Of a DNA stretch of 64,000 nucleotides, positions 27,328 through 35,913 are shown piece by piece. The stretch comes from Pseudomonadota bacterium (GTDB taxonomy: Bacteria > Pseudomonadota > Alphaproteobacteria > Reyranellales > Reyranellaceae). The translations under genes and the position numbers were made by a program. The notes below the pieces were generated by a model that was not told the origin of the DNA, made no database searches, and worked only from the letters and a program-made list of their open reading frames with translations. Location of the stretch: positions 1 through 64,000 of the forward strand of contig JAFEFH010000002.1 in the NCBI GenBank assembly GCA_018240695.1, written 5' to 3'. Numbering within the stretch: position 1 is the first letter of the stretch; each line of letters opens with the position of its first letter.

Positions 27328-28469
27328 GCAACGATCGGGCGAAGGCGGCGGCGGCGCGTCTGCGCGCCTGGGCCGTGCGTGCGTCGTTGCCGCTGTGGGC
27401 AACTGTCGGCTTCAATGGCGCGCAGGGCCGCTTCGAGGAACGCCTGACTCTGGCGGGCGTCCCGATCCTCGACGTGCCACAGCGTCTCATCGTGCAGGCG
27501 CGGCAGATCTATTCCTACGGACTCGCGGCGCGTCGCGGTTGGTACGCCGGCTGTGCTCTGATCGAGCAAGCCTATGTATCGATGATCCGCGACTTCCACC
27601 GCCCCGATGGGCGCGACGGCTGGGTGTTTTCCATAGCTAGCGATGGCACTGTGATCGATGCCACGCGCGATCTCTATTCGCACGCCTTCGTGCTGCTGGG
27701 CGTTGCCTCATATGTCCAAGCGATGGGCGACACGAAGGCTCTCGCCGTCGCGGATGAGACGCTGGCTTTCATGGACCGTATGCTGGCGGCTCCGAACGGC
27801 GGATATTTCGACGCCGTGCCTCGGCCGGATGCAATGCGCCGGCAGAACCCGCATATGCACATACTTGAGGGACTTTTGTCGCTGTGGGCAGCGTCGGGCG
27901 AACGACGCTATCTGGCGCGGGCGGAAAAGATCTTCGAGCTTTTTTCGGCGCACTTCTTCCAGACCGATCACGGTGTGCTTGGCGAGTACTATGACGACCA
28001 ACTCCGCCCTGCGGGCGGAATCGCAGGCGATATCGTCGAGCCTGGGCATCACTATGAGTGGGTATGGCTTCTGCGCTGGCTCGAGCGGGAAAGTGATCAG
28101 GCGGTCGTCCGTTACGCGGACGGGCTCTACCGCCATGCCGACATGCACGGCTACAGCGCCAATGGTCTGATCATGGACGAATTGCTGCGCGATGGTCGGC
28201 CTCACAAGCGCTCGCACCGGACATGGCCGGTGACCGAGGCGATCAAGGGAAACCTCGCAGAGGCAAGAGCCGGCCGGGCGGATGCCGCCGGCAAGGCAAT
28301 CGCGCTTGCCGATCGCCTGCCCGAGCGGTTCTTTGTCGGCGTCGTGCCCGGGGGATGGATGGACCGGTTGGACGAGCATGGCCGCGCGGCAACCGACTTC
28401 ATGCCCGCCAGCACACTCTACCATGTGCTCTGCATGCTGGACGAACTCGATCGCTTCGCCGAAGCCTGA
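27324..28469 (+). CDS. AGE-family sugar epimerase/isomerase
   Basis: This 381-residue protein is of the N-acylglucosamine 2-epimerase family, an (alpha/alpha)6 barrel with members acting on GlcNAc/ManNAc, mannose/fructose or cellobiose. The family histidines appear in NPHMHILEGLLSLW and PGHHYEWVWLLRW, with SHRTWPVTEAIKGN near the end. The start is GTG 27324, overlapping the previous stop (GTGA). In this island it may convert a hexose phosphate (for example fructose-6-P/mannose-6-P) or a 2-amino sugar. Its first 60 residues do not resemble the family closely. Confidence 0.8.
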   Translation: MSNDRAKAAAARLRAWAVRASLPLWATVGFNGAQGRFEERLTLAGVPILDVPQRLIVQARQIYSYGLAARRGWYAGCALIEQAYVSMIRDFHRPDGRDGWVFSIASDGTVIDATRDLYSHAFVLLGVASYVQAMGDTKALAVADETLAFMDRMLAAPNGGYFDAVPRPDAMRRQNPHMHILEGLLSLWAASGERRYLARAEKIFELFSAHFFQTDHGVLGEYYDDQLRPAGGIAGDIVEPGHHYEWVWLLRWLERESDQAVVRYADGLYRHADMHGYSANGLIMDELLRDGRPHKRSHRTWPVTEAIKGNLAEARAGRADAAGKAIALADRLPERFFVGVVPGGWMDRLDEHGRAATDFMPASTLYHVLCMLDELDRFAEA

Positions 28470-28482
28470 GGCGCCGCGGCGC

Positions 28483-29448
28483 ATGAAGGAACAGGGTCGC
28501 ATCGCAGTGTTGGGCGCCACCGGATTGGTCGGGCGCCATCTCGTCAAGGCGTTGTTCGAACAGGGCGCGACGGATGTCTTTGCAACTTATCGCGCACGCG
28601 AGCCGTATGAACTCCCCGGGCTCGAATGGCGGCACGCCGACCTGACCAATCTCGATGAGGCGCGGACGGCGCTTGCGGGAGCGAAGGTTGTCCTGCATTG
28701 CGCAGGCAAGCTATCCACCACAGCCGAACTGCGGCGCGACCCGATGTCGTCGGTCACGGACACGCTCAGGATCGGCGCGAACGTGCTCGAGGCCGCAGCG
28801 CGGGAAAAAGTCGGCCGGCTGGTCATGTTGAGTTCGTGCACCGGTTATCCCGAGGGGGCGACGAGCAGGCAAGAAGGCGGCATGTTCACCGGCGATCCGC
28901 CGCCGGCGTGGTTCGGCGTCGGCTGGATGCATCGCTATCTCGAGAAGCAACTCGAATGGTACTGCCGTCATCTGCAACTGATCGGCGCCGCGACGGCGCT
29001 GAGACCGACGCTGATCTACGGCCCTCATGACGATTTCAAGCCCGAGTCCGCGCATTTCGTACCTTCGTTCATCCATCGCGTGGTCGCGCGCGAGACGCCG
29101 ATCGAGGTATGGGGTGACGGCGAGCAGACCCGTAATCTCGTTCATGCCGGCGATGTCGCGTCCGCGATGATTGCGGCGCTCGGCCAGGGTAAAGGCTACC
29201 AAGCCTACAACGTCGCCACACCGGCAAGCGTCAGCGTCAACGACGTGCTGAATTTGCTGATCGAACTTGATGGGTTCGCCGACGCCAAGATCGTGTACCG
29301 GCCGGAGAAGGCAGGTGGCGCTTCCGCCCTCACCGTGTCGGGGGATGCATTCGCTGCCCGCTTCGGCTGGAGGCCTGCAATGTCGTTGCGGGCCGGCCTC
29401 GCCGATACACTCGACTGGTACCGCAAGACGGCGAAACTAGCGCGTTAG
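28483..29448 (+). CDS. Atypical extended SDR, fucose-synthase-like, lacking YxxxK
   Basis: This 321-residue protein has the extended-SDR NAD(P) motif GATGLVG (11-17), CAG-K at the third strand, and the LSSC serine segment at 116-119, as in GDP-fucose synthase. Where the catalytic Tyr-x3-Lys should be, it has W143-F144-G-V-G-W148. The C-terminal half (RPTLIYGPHDDF, WGDGEQTRNLVHAGDVA) keeps the sugar-nucleotide layout. A paralogue with F-G-I-G-W at the same position lies at 35914. It may be a reductase or epimerase with another proton donor, or a non-redox partner. Its 3' end overlaps the convergent GMD-like gene by 12 bases. Confidence 0.8.
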   Translation: MKEQGRIAVLGATGLVGRHLVKALFEQGATDVFATYRAREPYELPGLEWRHADLTNLDEARTALAGAKVVLHCAGKLSTTAELRRDPMSSVTDTLRIGANVLEAAAREKVGRLVMLSSCTGYPEGATSRQEGGMFTGDPPPAWFGVGWMHRYLEKQLEWYCRHLQLIGAATALRPTLIYGPHDDFKPESAHFVPSFIHRVVARETPIEVWGDGEQTRNLVHAGDVASAMIAALGQGKGYQAYNVATPASVSVNDVLNLLIELDGFADAKIVYRPEKAGGASALTVSGDAFAARFGWRPAMSLRAGLADTLDWYRKTAKLAR

Positions 29449-30456
29449 GAAGCGGTCACCCTCGGTGGCGATGCGCTCCCGCCAGTAGTCGAGTAGGTCG
29501 CGCAGCGTCTTGTCGTAGGAGATGGTCGGCTTCCAGCCGGTATGCGCTTCGAACTTTGCAGTATTCGGCACCTGGAGGTCGGCATCGATTGGACGCAGCC
29601 GGTCGGGATCGATCTCCACCGAAATCTCAGCCTTGCGTGGGGAGTAGGAGATCAAGGTCTTGAGGATGTCCTCGACGGTCATCGAGTGCGTGCCGCCGAT
29701 ATTGTAGTAGGCGCCGGCGATCGGCTTCAAGGTGACCAGCATGTAGTAGGCGCGCACGGCATCCCGTACGTCCGCGATCGTCCGCAGCGACTGCAGGTTG
29801 CCGACCTTGACCACCGGCGGGATCAGCCTTTTCTCGATCATCGCGATCTGCTTGGCGAAGGTCGATTCGGCGAAGACGTCGCCACGGCGCGGCCCGGTGT
29901 GGGTAAACATGCGCGTGGTCATGATCGTCATGCCGTACGCCTCGGCATAGAAGCGGCCCACCAGGTCGGTGCCGACCTTTGAGATGGCGTAGGGCGAAGC
30001 CGGGTGGAACGAGCATTCCTCGTCGATCGGCAGCTTTTCCTTCGGCACGCGGCCGAACACCTCCGAGGAAGCGCAAACATGGATCACCGCCTTGGGTGCG
30101 TGCTCGCGCAGGGCGTCGAGCACGCGCACGGTTCCTTGGATATTGGTGTCCATAGTGTCGAGTGGCGCGTCGAAGCTGGTGCGGGGGAAGCTCTGGGCGG
30201 CGAGGTGGAAGACGTAATCGGGTTTGGACTTTAGCACGACGTCGCGGATCGACATGGTGTCGCGCAGGTCGCCATACAGCAGGAAGACGCGGTCCTTGGC
30301 ATTGATGCGGCCGGCGACATGGCCGAGATTGTCCATCGGGCTGCGCCAGCGGCACATGCCGTAGATGTCCCAATTCGTCTCCGCGAGCAGGAAATCGGCG
30401 AGGTGGGATCCCACCATGCCAGTGATACCGGTAATCAAAACGCGCGGACGTGCCAT
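29437..30456 (-). CDS. GDP-mannose 4,6-dehydratase-like SDR
   Basis: This 339-residue extended SDR has the cofactor motif GITGMVG (10-16), LYGDLRD, FHLAAQSFP, the dehydratase stretch A129-S-S-E132-V-F-G (Glu as expected for the elimination step), Y156-x3-K160 and HTGPRRGD, the last typical of GDP-mannose dehydratases. It should convert GDP-mannose (or GDP-manno-heptose) to the 4-keto-6-deoxy sugar, the entry step for fucose, colitose, perosamine, rhamnose or 6-deoxyheptose. It is divergent from the GDP-fucose-synthase-like gene across a 161-base promoter region. An RMD/reductase-type role is the main alternative. Confidence 0.82.
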   Translation of the reverse strand: MARPRVLITGITGMVGSHLADFLLAETNWDIYGMCRWRSPMDNLGHVAGRINAKDRVFLLYGDLRDTMSIRDVVLKSKPDYVFHLAAQSFPRTSFDAPLDTMDTNIQGTVRVLDALREHAPKAVIHVCASSEVFGRVPKEKLPIDEECSFHPASPYAISKVGTDLVGRFYAEAYGMTIMTTRMFTHTGPRRGDVFAESTFAKQIAMIEKRLIPPVVKVGNLQSLRTIADVRDAVRAYYMLVTLKPIAGAYYNIGGTHSMTVEDILKTLISYSPRKAEISVEIDPDRLRPIDADLQVPNTAKFEAHTGWKPTISYDKTLRDLLDYWRERIATEGDRFLTR

Positions 30457-30617
30457 TTCCCGTTCCTGTTGCCCCGAACGGCGTGGAACCTAGTGCAGGT
30501 GCGCGGCCTCCGCTACCCTTCAAAAGCGGCCCGAATTGGCTGTTTTGTGTGAATTCTCAGGTGCTTGACCGGCCAATTCCGAACCGTCATGTTCCCGCCG
30601 CCTTAACCGGGTGCTAC

Positions 30618-31574
30618 GTGGAATCCAGGATTTTCGACATTTCGGGCAAGCGAGTCTGGGTAGCCGGCCATCGCGGCATGGTCGGAGGCGCAGTCGTGCG
30701 CCGTTTGGCGCGTGAAAAGTGCGAAATCCTCACAGTTGAGCACCGCGAAGTTGACCTGACCCGCCAATCGGCTGTCGAGCAGTGGCTCGACAAGAACCGC
30801 ACCGACGCGATCGTCATGGCCGCCGCACGGGTGGGTGGCATCCACGCCAATTCGACCCTGCCGGCGGAGTTCCTGTCGATCAATCTGATGATCGGGACGA
30901 ACGTCGTAAGCGCGGCACACAAGGTGGGCGTGAAGCGGCTGATCAATCTCGGCAGCAGCTGCATGTATCCGGTGGGTGCGCCGCAGCCGATCGCTGAGGC
31001 GAGTCTCGGTGCCGGCCCGCCCGAGCCGACCAATGCCGCCTACGCCATGGCCAAGCTCGCGACTGCCGGCATGGCCTCGACTTATCGCGCGCAGTACGGC
31101 GTCGACTACATCACCGTCATCCCGACCAACCTGTACGGCCCGGGCGATAATTTCGATCCGCTGATGAGTCATGTGGCGCCTGCCCTGATGCGGCGCATGA
31201 TCGAGGCGCGGGACAAGAACGTGCCCGAGGTCGCGATCTGGGGATCCGGCAAGCCGCGCCGTGAGCTGATGTTCGTCGACGATGCGGCTGACGCGATCGC
31301 CTTCGTCCTCCAACGCTATTCGGCGCCCGAGCCGATCAATATCGGCATCGGCATCGACACCTCGATTCGCGAACTCGCCGAGCTGACGGCGAAAGTTGTG
31401 GGCTACCGCGGCCAGCTTACGTTCGACGCGAGCAAGCCCGATGGAGCGCCGCGCCGCCTGCTCGACAGCACGCGTCTGGCAGCCCTTGGCTGGCGCGCCT
31501 CGACCGAGCTTGCGGACGGTTTGGGCCAGATGTATCGCTGGTATTGCAATCACAAGGTGAACGCGGCGGCGTAA
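30618..31574 (+). CDS. fcl: GDP-L-fucose/GDP-colitose synthase-like epimerase-reductase
   Basis: This 318-residue extended SDR has the full catalytic set: VAGHRGMVG (15-23), AAARVGGI, GSSCMYP with S114/C115, and Y142-x3-K146. NLYGPGDNFDP and ELMFVDDAADA are typical of GDP-fucose synthase. It performs 3,5-epimerisation plus 4-reduction on a GDP-4-keto-6-deoxy sugar. With the ColD-like gene in the same operon it could equally be the ColC-type enzyme that makes GDP-colitose. GTG 30618 gives a normal family length; upstream in-frame starts would extend it into the promoter. Its TAA overlaps the ATG of the E1 alpha gene. Confidence 0.85.
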   Translation: MESRIFDISGKRVWVAGHRGMVGGAVVRRLAREKCEILTVEHREVDLTRQSAVEQWLDKNRTDAIVMAAARVGGIHANSTLPAEFLSINLMIGTNVVSAAHKVGVKRLINLGSSCMYPVGAPQPIAEASLGAGPPEPTNAAYAMAKLATAGMASTYRAQYGVDYITVIPTNLYGPGDNFDPLMSHVAPALMRRMIEARDKNVPEVAIWGSGKPRRELMFVDDAADAIAFVLQRYSAPEPINIGIGIDTSIRELAELTAKVVGYRGQLTFDASKPDGAPRRLLDSTRLAALGWRASTELADGLGQMYRWYCNHKVNAAA

Positions 31575-32530
31575 TGGAAGAGCGTACAAACAATCCCGCG
31601 GCCCGCCTCTATCGGTCGATGTACCTGATTCGCCGAGTCGAGGAGGAGATCATCCGCCTCTACCCGACGGACAAGATCAAGAGCCCGGTTCATCTCAGTA
31701 TCGGACAGGAAGCGGTCTCGGCCGCTGTCTGCGACCATCTGGAGCCGACCGACATCCTGTTCGGCACCTATCGCGGTCATGCGCTCTATCTCGCCAAGGG
31801 CGGGAATGTGCCGCGCATGATGGCGGAGCTCTACGGCAAGGTCGATGGCTGTGCCCGCGGCAAGGCGGGCTCCATGCACCTGGTCGACCCGAGCGTGGGC
31901 ATGATGGGGACCTCGGCAGTGGTCGCCACCGGCATCTCTAACGCGGTGGGTGCGGCACTCGCCCTCAAGATGCAGAAGTCGAAGGCCATCGTGGTCTGCT
32001 TCTTCGGCGAAGGCTCGACGGACGAGGGCGCCTGGCACGAGAGCATGAATTTCGCGTCGCTCAAGAAGCTGCCGATCCTGTTCGTCTGCGAGAACAACTT
32101 CTTCGCGATCTACAGTCACGTGAAGGACCGGCTCGCCGGCCCAGGTTTGCAGGCGCGCAGCGAGGCCTACGGCATTCCGGCGGAGCATGTCGAGGACCAC
32201 GAGCCGATGAAGCTCCACGAGCGCGCCGGTGCGGCCCTCGCCGCCGTCCGCCGCGGCGAGGGCCCGCGCTTCATCGAGTGCATGACCTACCGTTGGCGCG
32301 ACCATGTTGGTCCGACGGAAGACCGTATCCACAAGTACCGGCCCGACGCAGAGCTCGACGCCAAGATCGAGAACGACAACCTCAAGATCGTGGGGAGCCT
32401 GCTGCCGGACGAACTAAGGAAGTTGATCGAGGCCGAGGAGGAGAAGCGGATCGCCGATGCGATCGCCTTTGCCGAGGCCAGCACTTTCCCCGAAGACAGG
32501 GAGATCTACGATCATGTCTTCGCCAACTGA
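31574..32530 (+). CDS. Two-subunit ThDP enzyme, E1 alpha-type subunit (first pair)
   Basis: This 318-residue protein resembles the alpha subunit of 2-oxo acid dehydrogenase E1 (AcoA/PdhA type). SPVHLSIGQE (37-46) and GKAGSMHLVD (97-105) are family hallmarks, and the ThDP/Mg motif is G145-E-G147 running to E173-N-N175. No E2 (lipoyl acyltransferase) or E3 gene lies in the window, so a complete dehydrogenase complex is unlikely here. Similar E1-like pairs (AviB1/AviB2, KstD-type) attach a two-carbon unit to keto-sugars in antibiotic octose pathways. By analogy it may do this on a GDP-4-keto sugar. It overlaps its beta partner by 17 bases. Confidence 0.87.
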   Translation: MEERTNNPAARLYRSMYLIRRVEEEIIRLYPTDKIKSPVHLSIGQEAVSAAVCDHLEPTDILFGTYRGHALYLAKGGNVPRMMAELYGKVDGCARGKAGSMHLVDPSVGMMGTSAVVATGISNAVGAALALKMQKSKAIVVCFFGEGSTDEGAWHESMNFASLKKLPILFVCENNFFAIYSHVKDRLAGPGLQARSEAYGIPAEHVEDHEPMKLHERAGAALAAVRRGEGPRFIECMTYRWRDHVGPTEDRIHKYRPDAELDAKIENDNLKIVGSLLPDELRKLIEAEEEKRIADAIAFAEASTFPEDREIYDHVFAN

Positions 32531-33578
32531 AGGCCGTACCCTCACCTACGGCGAGGCCGTGTTCGAGGCCACGCAGGCCGAAATGCGCCGCGACCCGAAG
32601 GTCTTCGTGATGGGACAGGGCGTCGACGACGCGCGCGGCATGTTCGGCACGACCTTGGGCCTGCAAAAGGAATTCGGGCCCGAGCGCAATTTCGACGTGC
32701 CGCTGGCCGAGGACGCGATGACCGGCATCGGCATCGGCGCCGCGCTCATGGGTATGCGGCCGATCCAGGTCCATCAGCGCATGGACTTCGTGCTGCTGTG
32801 CATGAACCAGATCGTCAACATGGCCGCCAAGATGAGCTACATGTTCTCGGGCGCTCATCATGTTCCGATGGTGATCCGCGCGATCATCGGCCGGAGCTGG
32901 GGGCAGGGCGCGCAGCACAGCCAGGCCTTCCATTCGTATTTCATGCACATCCCGGGGCTCCGCGTCGTGGCGCCCACCACGCCGCACGACGCCAAGGGCT
33001 GCCTGATCACGGCGATCCGGGACAACAACCCGGTGATCATGATCGAGCATCGCATGCTGCATAACGTCAAAGGCGTGGTGCCGACGGAGAGCTACGAGAT
33101 TCCTTACGGGAAAGCGCGCGTGCTGAGTCCTGGCAAGGATATTACCATCGTCGGCATCAGCCACATGGCGCTGGAGTGCGTGCGCGCCAAGCACCTGCTC
33201 GAGGCGGCCAACATCGACGCCGAGGTGATCGATCCGGTATCCCTGTCTCCACTCGACGCCGAGACGATCGCCAAGTCGGTGGAGCGCACAGGTCGGCTGC
33301 TGGTGGTCGACACCGGCTGGCTGAGTTGTGGCGCCTCGTCGGAGATCCTGTCCGAGGTGTTCGAGCGTATCGGCGCCCGCCGGCCGTTCGTCGCAAAGCG
33401 ACTGGGCTACCTGCCGACGCCGTGCCCGACGACCAAGATCCTGGAAAATCTCTACTACCCGTCTCCGCAGTCCATCGCCGAGGCGGCCTACCAGCTGACG
33501 CGCGGCGCCGATGCGCCCGTGTGGAAGGCGGGCAAGGTCGACAGCAACGAAGTCGCCGAGTTCCGCGGTCCGTTCTGA
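32514..33578 (+). CDS. Two-subunit ThDP enzyme, E1 beta-type subunit (first pair)
   Basis: This 354-residue beta subunit of the E1-type enzyme has LAEDAMTGIGIG, where E66 is the glutamate that activates ThDP, GAQHSQAFHSYFMHIPGLRVV, PTTPHDAKG, and a C-terminal transketolase-like domain (LLVVDTGWLSCGASSEI). It forms an alpha2beta2 enzyme with the product of 31574. ATG 32514 lies inside the end of the alpha gene. The next gene starts 30 bases later and encodes the ColD-like 3-dehydratase, which supports a sugar-modifying rather than central-metabolic role. A second beta subunit is encoded at 60172. Confidence 0.87.
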   Translation: MSSPTEGRTLTYGEAVFEATQAEMRRDPKVFVMGQGVDDARGMFGTTLGLQKEFGPERNFDVPLAEDAMTGIGIGAALMGMRPIQVHQRMDFVLLCMNQIVNMAAKMSYMFSGAHHVPMVIRAIIGRSWGQGAQHSQAFHSYFMHIPGLRVVAPTTPHDAKGCLITAIRDNNPVIMIEHRMLHNVKGVVPTESYEIPYGKARVLSPGKDITIVGISHMALECVRAKHLLEAANIDAEVIDPVSLSPLDAETIAKSVERTGRLLVVDTGWLSCGASSEILSEVFERIGARRPFVAKRLGYLPTPCPTTKILENLYYPSPQSIAEAAYQLTRGADAPVWKAGKVDSNEVAEFRGPF

Positions 33579-33608
33579 GCATATCAAACACGAGCACCCG
33601 AGGGGTTG

Positions 33609-34895
33609 ATGGCCAACAAAGACGCGCTCCGCGCCGCCGTATTCAAGGCAGTCGAGGATTTCTGCGCCGCCGACTACGGTTACTCGTTCGACGCCAAGAA
33701 CCCGATCGTCCGGCTCCATGAGCCGACCTTCGCTGCCGACGAGATCAACGCGGCGCTCGAATGCCTGCTGTCGACCTATGTGACCATGGGTCCGAAGGTG
33801 AAGAAGTTCGAGGAGTTGTTCTGCTCGACCTTCGACTGGACCGACGGCGTGATGAACAACTCGGGCTCGTCCGCCAACCTGCTGGCCGTCGCTGCGCTCG
33901 CCAATCCGGCGACCGAGGATGGGCTCAAGCCGGGCGACGAGGTGATCGTGCCCGCGCTGTCGTGGTCGACCACAGTGTGGCCGGTGATCCAGTGCGGCCT
34001 GAAGCCGGTGATCGTCGATTGCGATCCGCAGACCTTCAACATCGACCCCAACGAAATCGAGAAGGCGATCGGACCCAAGACGCGCGCGGTCATGATCGTG
34101 CCGGTCTACGGCAATCCCTGCGCGATGGACGCCATTGTCGAGATATGCAAGCGCAAGAACCTGATCCTGATCGAGGACTGCTGCGAGGCCCTTGGCGCCT
34201 ATTACGACGGCAAGGCGGTCGGCAAGTTCGGCCGGGTCGGCACGTTCAGCTTCTACTTCTCGCATCATCTCACGACGCTCGAGGGCGGCATCACCGTCAC
34301 CGACGATTTCGAGCTCGCCGAGCTGATGCGCATTCTGCGCGCCCACGGCTGGGTGCGCGAGGTCAAGGACCGCGACCGCTGGCTAAAGAAGTATCCCGAG
34401 TTCGATCCGCGCTTCCTGTTCGTGAACGTGGGCTACAACCTGCGTCCGATGGAACTGTCGGGCGCAATGGGTCTGGTCCAGCTGCCTAAACTCGCCAAGT
34501 TCGTCGATACGCGCCGTGAGAACTCGGCCTGGTTCCGCCGCGAGTTCGCCCAGTACGGCGACTTCTTCGATTTCCAGGAAGAGCAGCCCAAGGGGCGCCA
34601 CTCGTGGTTCGGATTCCCGATGCGGGTCAAGGCCAATGCCGGCTTCAAGGTGACCGAACTCACCAAGGCTCTGAACGCGGCCCATGTCGAAACCCGGCCG
34701 ATCATCGCCGGCAATATCGCCCGCCAGCCCGCGCTCAAGCTCTACGAGCATCGCGTGGTCGGCGACATGAAGAATTCGAACGCCATCATGGAAGGCGCCT
34801 TCTCGTTCGGTAATCACCAGGATGTGGATTCCGGCGCGCGCAACTACGTGGCGGAGCAGGTCCGGGCATTCCTGCGTGCGCGTTCGCTGATCTGA
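33609..34895 (+). CDS. ColD-like PLP-dependent sugar 3-dehydratase (His in place of PLP lysine)
   Basis: This 428-residue protein is of the DegT/DnrJ/EryC1/StrS fold. SGSSANLL (85-92) and PALSWSTTVWP lead to D190 (IEDCCEA), which contacts the PLP ring. The cofactor-lysine position reads F-S-H219-H220-L-T-T-L-E-G-G, so Lys is replaced by His, as in ColD (GDP-4-keto-6-deoxymannose 3-dehydratase) and RfbH. The RfbH iron-sulfur cysteines are absent and the rest (VTDDFELAELMRILRAHGW, NVGYNLRPMELSGAMG, FGNHQ) resembles ColD from memory. It should remove the 3-hydroxyl of a GDP-4-keto-6-deoxy sugar using PMP and glutamate. ATG 33609 is preferred to TTG 33606. It lies 3 bases before the GHMP kinase gene. 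Confidence 0.85.
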   Translation: MANKDALRAAVFKAVEDFCAADYGYSFDAKNPIVRLHEPTFAADEINAALECLLSTYVTMGPKVKKFEELFCSTFDWTDGVMNNSGSSANLLAVAALANPATEDGLKPGDEVIVPALSWSTTVWPVIQCGLKPVIVDCDPQTFNIDPNEIEKAIGPKTRAVMIVPVYGNPCAMDAIVEICKRKNLILIEDCCEALGAYYDGKAVGKFGRVGTFSFYFSHHLTTLEGGITVTDDFELAELMRILRAHGWVREVKDRDRWLKKYPEFDPRFLFVNVGYNLRPMELSGAMGLVQLPKLAKFVDTRRENSAWFRREFAQYGDFFDFQEEQPKGRHSWFGFPMRVKANAGFKVTELTKALNAAHVETRPIIAGNIARQPALKLYEHRVVGDMKNSNAIMEGAFSFGNHQDVDSGARNYVAEQVRAFLRARSLI

Positions 34896-34898
34896 AGC

Positions 34899-35912
34899 AT
34901 GATCATTACGCGCACGCCGCTGCGTGTCTCCTTCTTCGGAGGCGGGACCGACTATCCGACATGGTTCCGCGAGCATGGCGGCGCGGTACTGTCGACCACG
35001 ATCGACAAGTATCTGTACCTTCATGTCCGCTACTTGCCGCCATTTTTCGATTTCAAGAGTCGTATCGTCTGGTCGCAGATCGAGCAGGTGCAGACGCCTG
35101 CCGACATCAAGCATCCCGCGATCCGCGGCGTGCTGGAATGGATGAAGATCGGCGACGGCGTGGAGATCCATCATCACGGCGACCTGCCGGCGCGGACCGG
35201 TCTCGGTTCGAGTTCCTCCTTCACCGTTGGCCTGCTGCATGCGCTGCACGCCATGCGGGGCGAACTGGTGTCGAAGCGAGCACTTGCCGAGGAGGCGATC
35301 TACGTCGAGCAAACGGTGTTGCGCGAGAATGTCGGCATACAGGATCAGATTGCGTCCGCCTACGGCGGCCTGAACCGGGTCGACATCCGGCAGGATGGCT
35401 CATTCGAAGTCGTTCCGCTGGTCGTCCAGGCGGAGCGGCTGGCGAGCCTCCAGAAGAATCTGCTGATGATATACACCGGCCTGTCGCGACATGCTTCCGA
35501 GATCGCAGCCGAGCAGGTCTCGACCATGGGCGACAAGACCGCCGAGATGAAGGCGATGCGCGCCATGGTCGACGAGGGCGAGAAGATTCTGGCGGGTACG
35601 GGCTCGCTGCGCGATTTCGGCCGACTGCTGGACGATGCCTGGCGGCGCAAGCGCTCGCTCTCCAGCAAGATCGCTCCGACGATGGTCAATGAAATGTACG
35701 ACGCTGCGCGCAAGGCTGGCGCCGACGGCGGCAAGCTGCTGGGCGCGGGCGGCGGCGGTTTCATGCTGTTGTTCGTCGAGCCCGAGAAGCGCGCTGCGGT
35801 GTTGCGGTCGCTCGACAAGCTTCTGCCGGTGCCGTTCAAGTTCGAACGTGGTGGCACACAACTCGTGCTCTACGAAGCCGAGCAGCGGGACGGGCTGCGG
35901 CCGGAGCACTGA
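34899..35912 (+). CDS. GHMP kinase, D-glycero-D-manno-heptose 7-phosphate kinase (HddA)-like
   Basis: This 337-residue sugar kinase of the GHMP family has the family start RTPLRVSFFGGGTDYPTW, the ATP loop PARTGLGSSSSF (motif 2), and GAGGGGFMLLF (motif 3). The closest type is HddA, which phosphorylates D-glycero-D-manno-heptose 7-phosphate at C1 on the way to GDP-heptose; fucose or other 1-kinases are alternatives. Supporting context is GmhA (56948) and an HddC-like nucleotidyltransferase (48797). It starts 3 bases after the ColD-like gene, and the next gene starts 1 base after its stop. Confidence 0.85.
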   Translation: MIITRTPLRVSFFGGGTDYPTWFREHGGAVLSTTIDKYLYLHVRYLPPFFDFKSRIVWSQIEQVQTPADIKHPAIRGVLEWMKIGDGVEIHHHGDLPARTGLGSSSSFTVGLLHALHAMRGELVSKRALAEEAIYVEQTVLRENVGIQDQIASAYGGLNRVDIRQDGSFEVVPLVVQAERLASLQKNLLMIYTGLSRHASEIAAEQVSTMGDKTAEMKAMRAMVDEGEKILAGTGSLRDFGRLLDDAWRRKRSLSSKIAPTMVNEMYDAARKAGADGGKLLGAGGGGFMLLFVEPEKRAAVLRSLDKLLPVPFKFERGGTQLVLYEAEQRDGLRPEH

Positions 35913-35913
35913 G

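Noticed and set aside
30533-30579. GAATTGGC ... GCCAATTC inverted repeat between the GMD-like and fcl genes
   Set aside because: Eight bases with a 31-base loop in a promoter region could be an operator, but short repeats of this kind occur by chance; not enough support to list as a feature.
31544-31573. Upstream start for the first E1 alpha gene
   Set aside because: It would overlap the end of the fucose-synthase-like gene, while ATG 31574 gives the normal family N-terminus.
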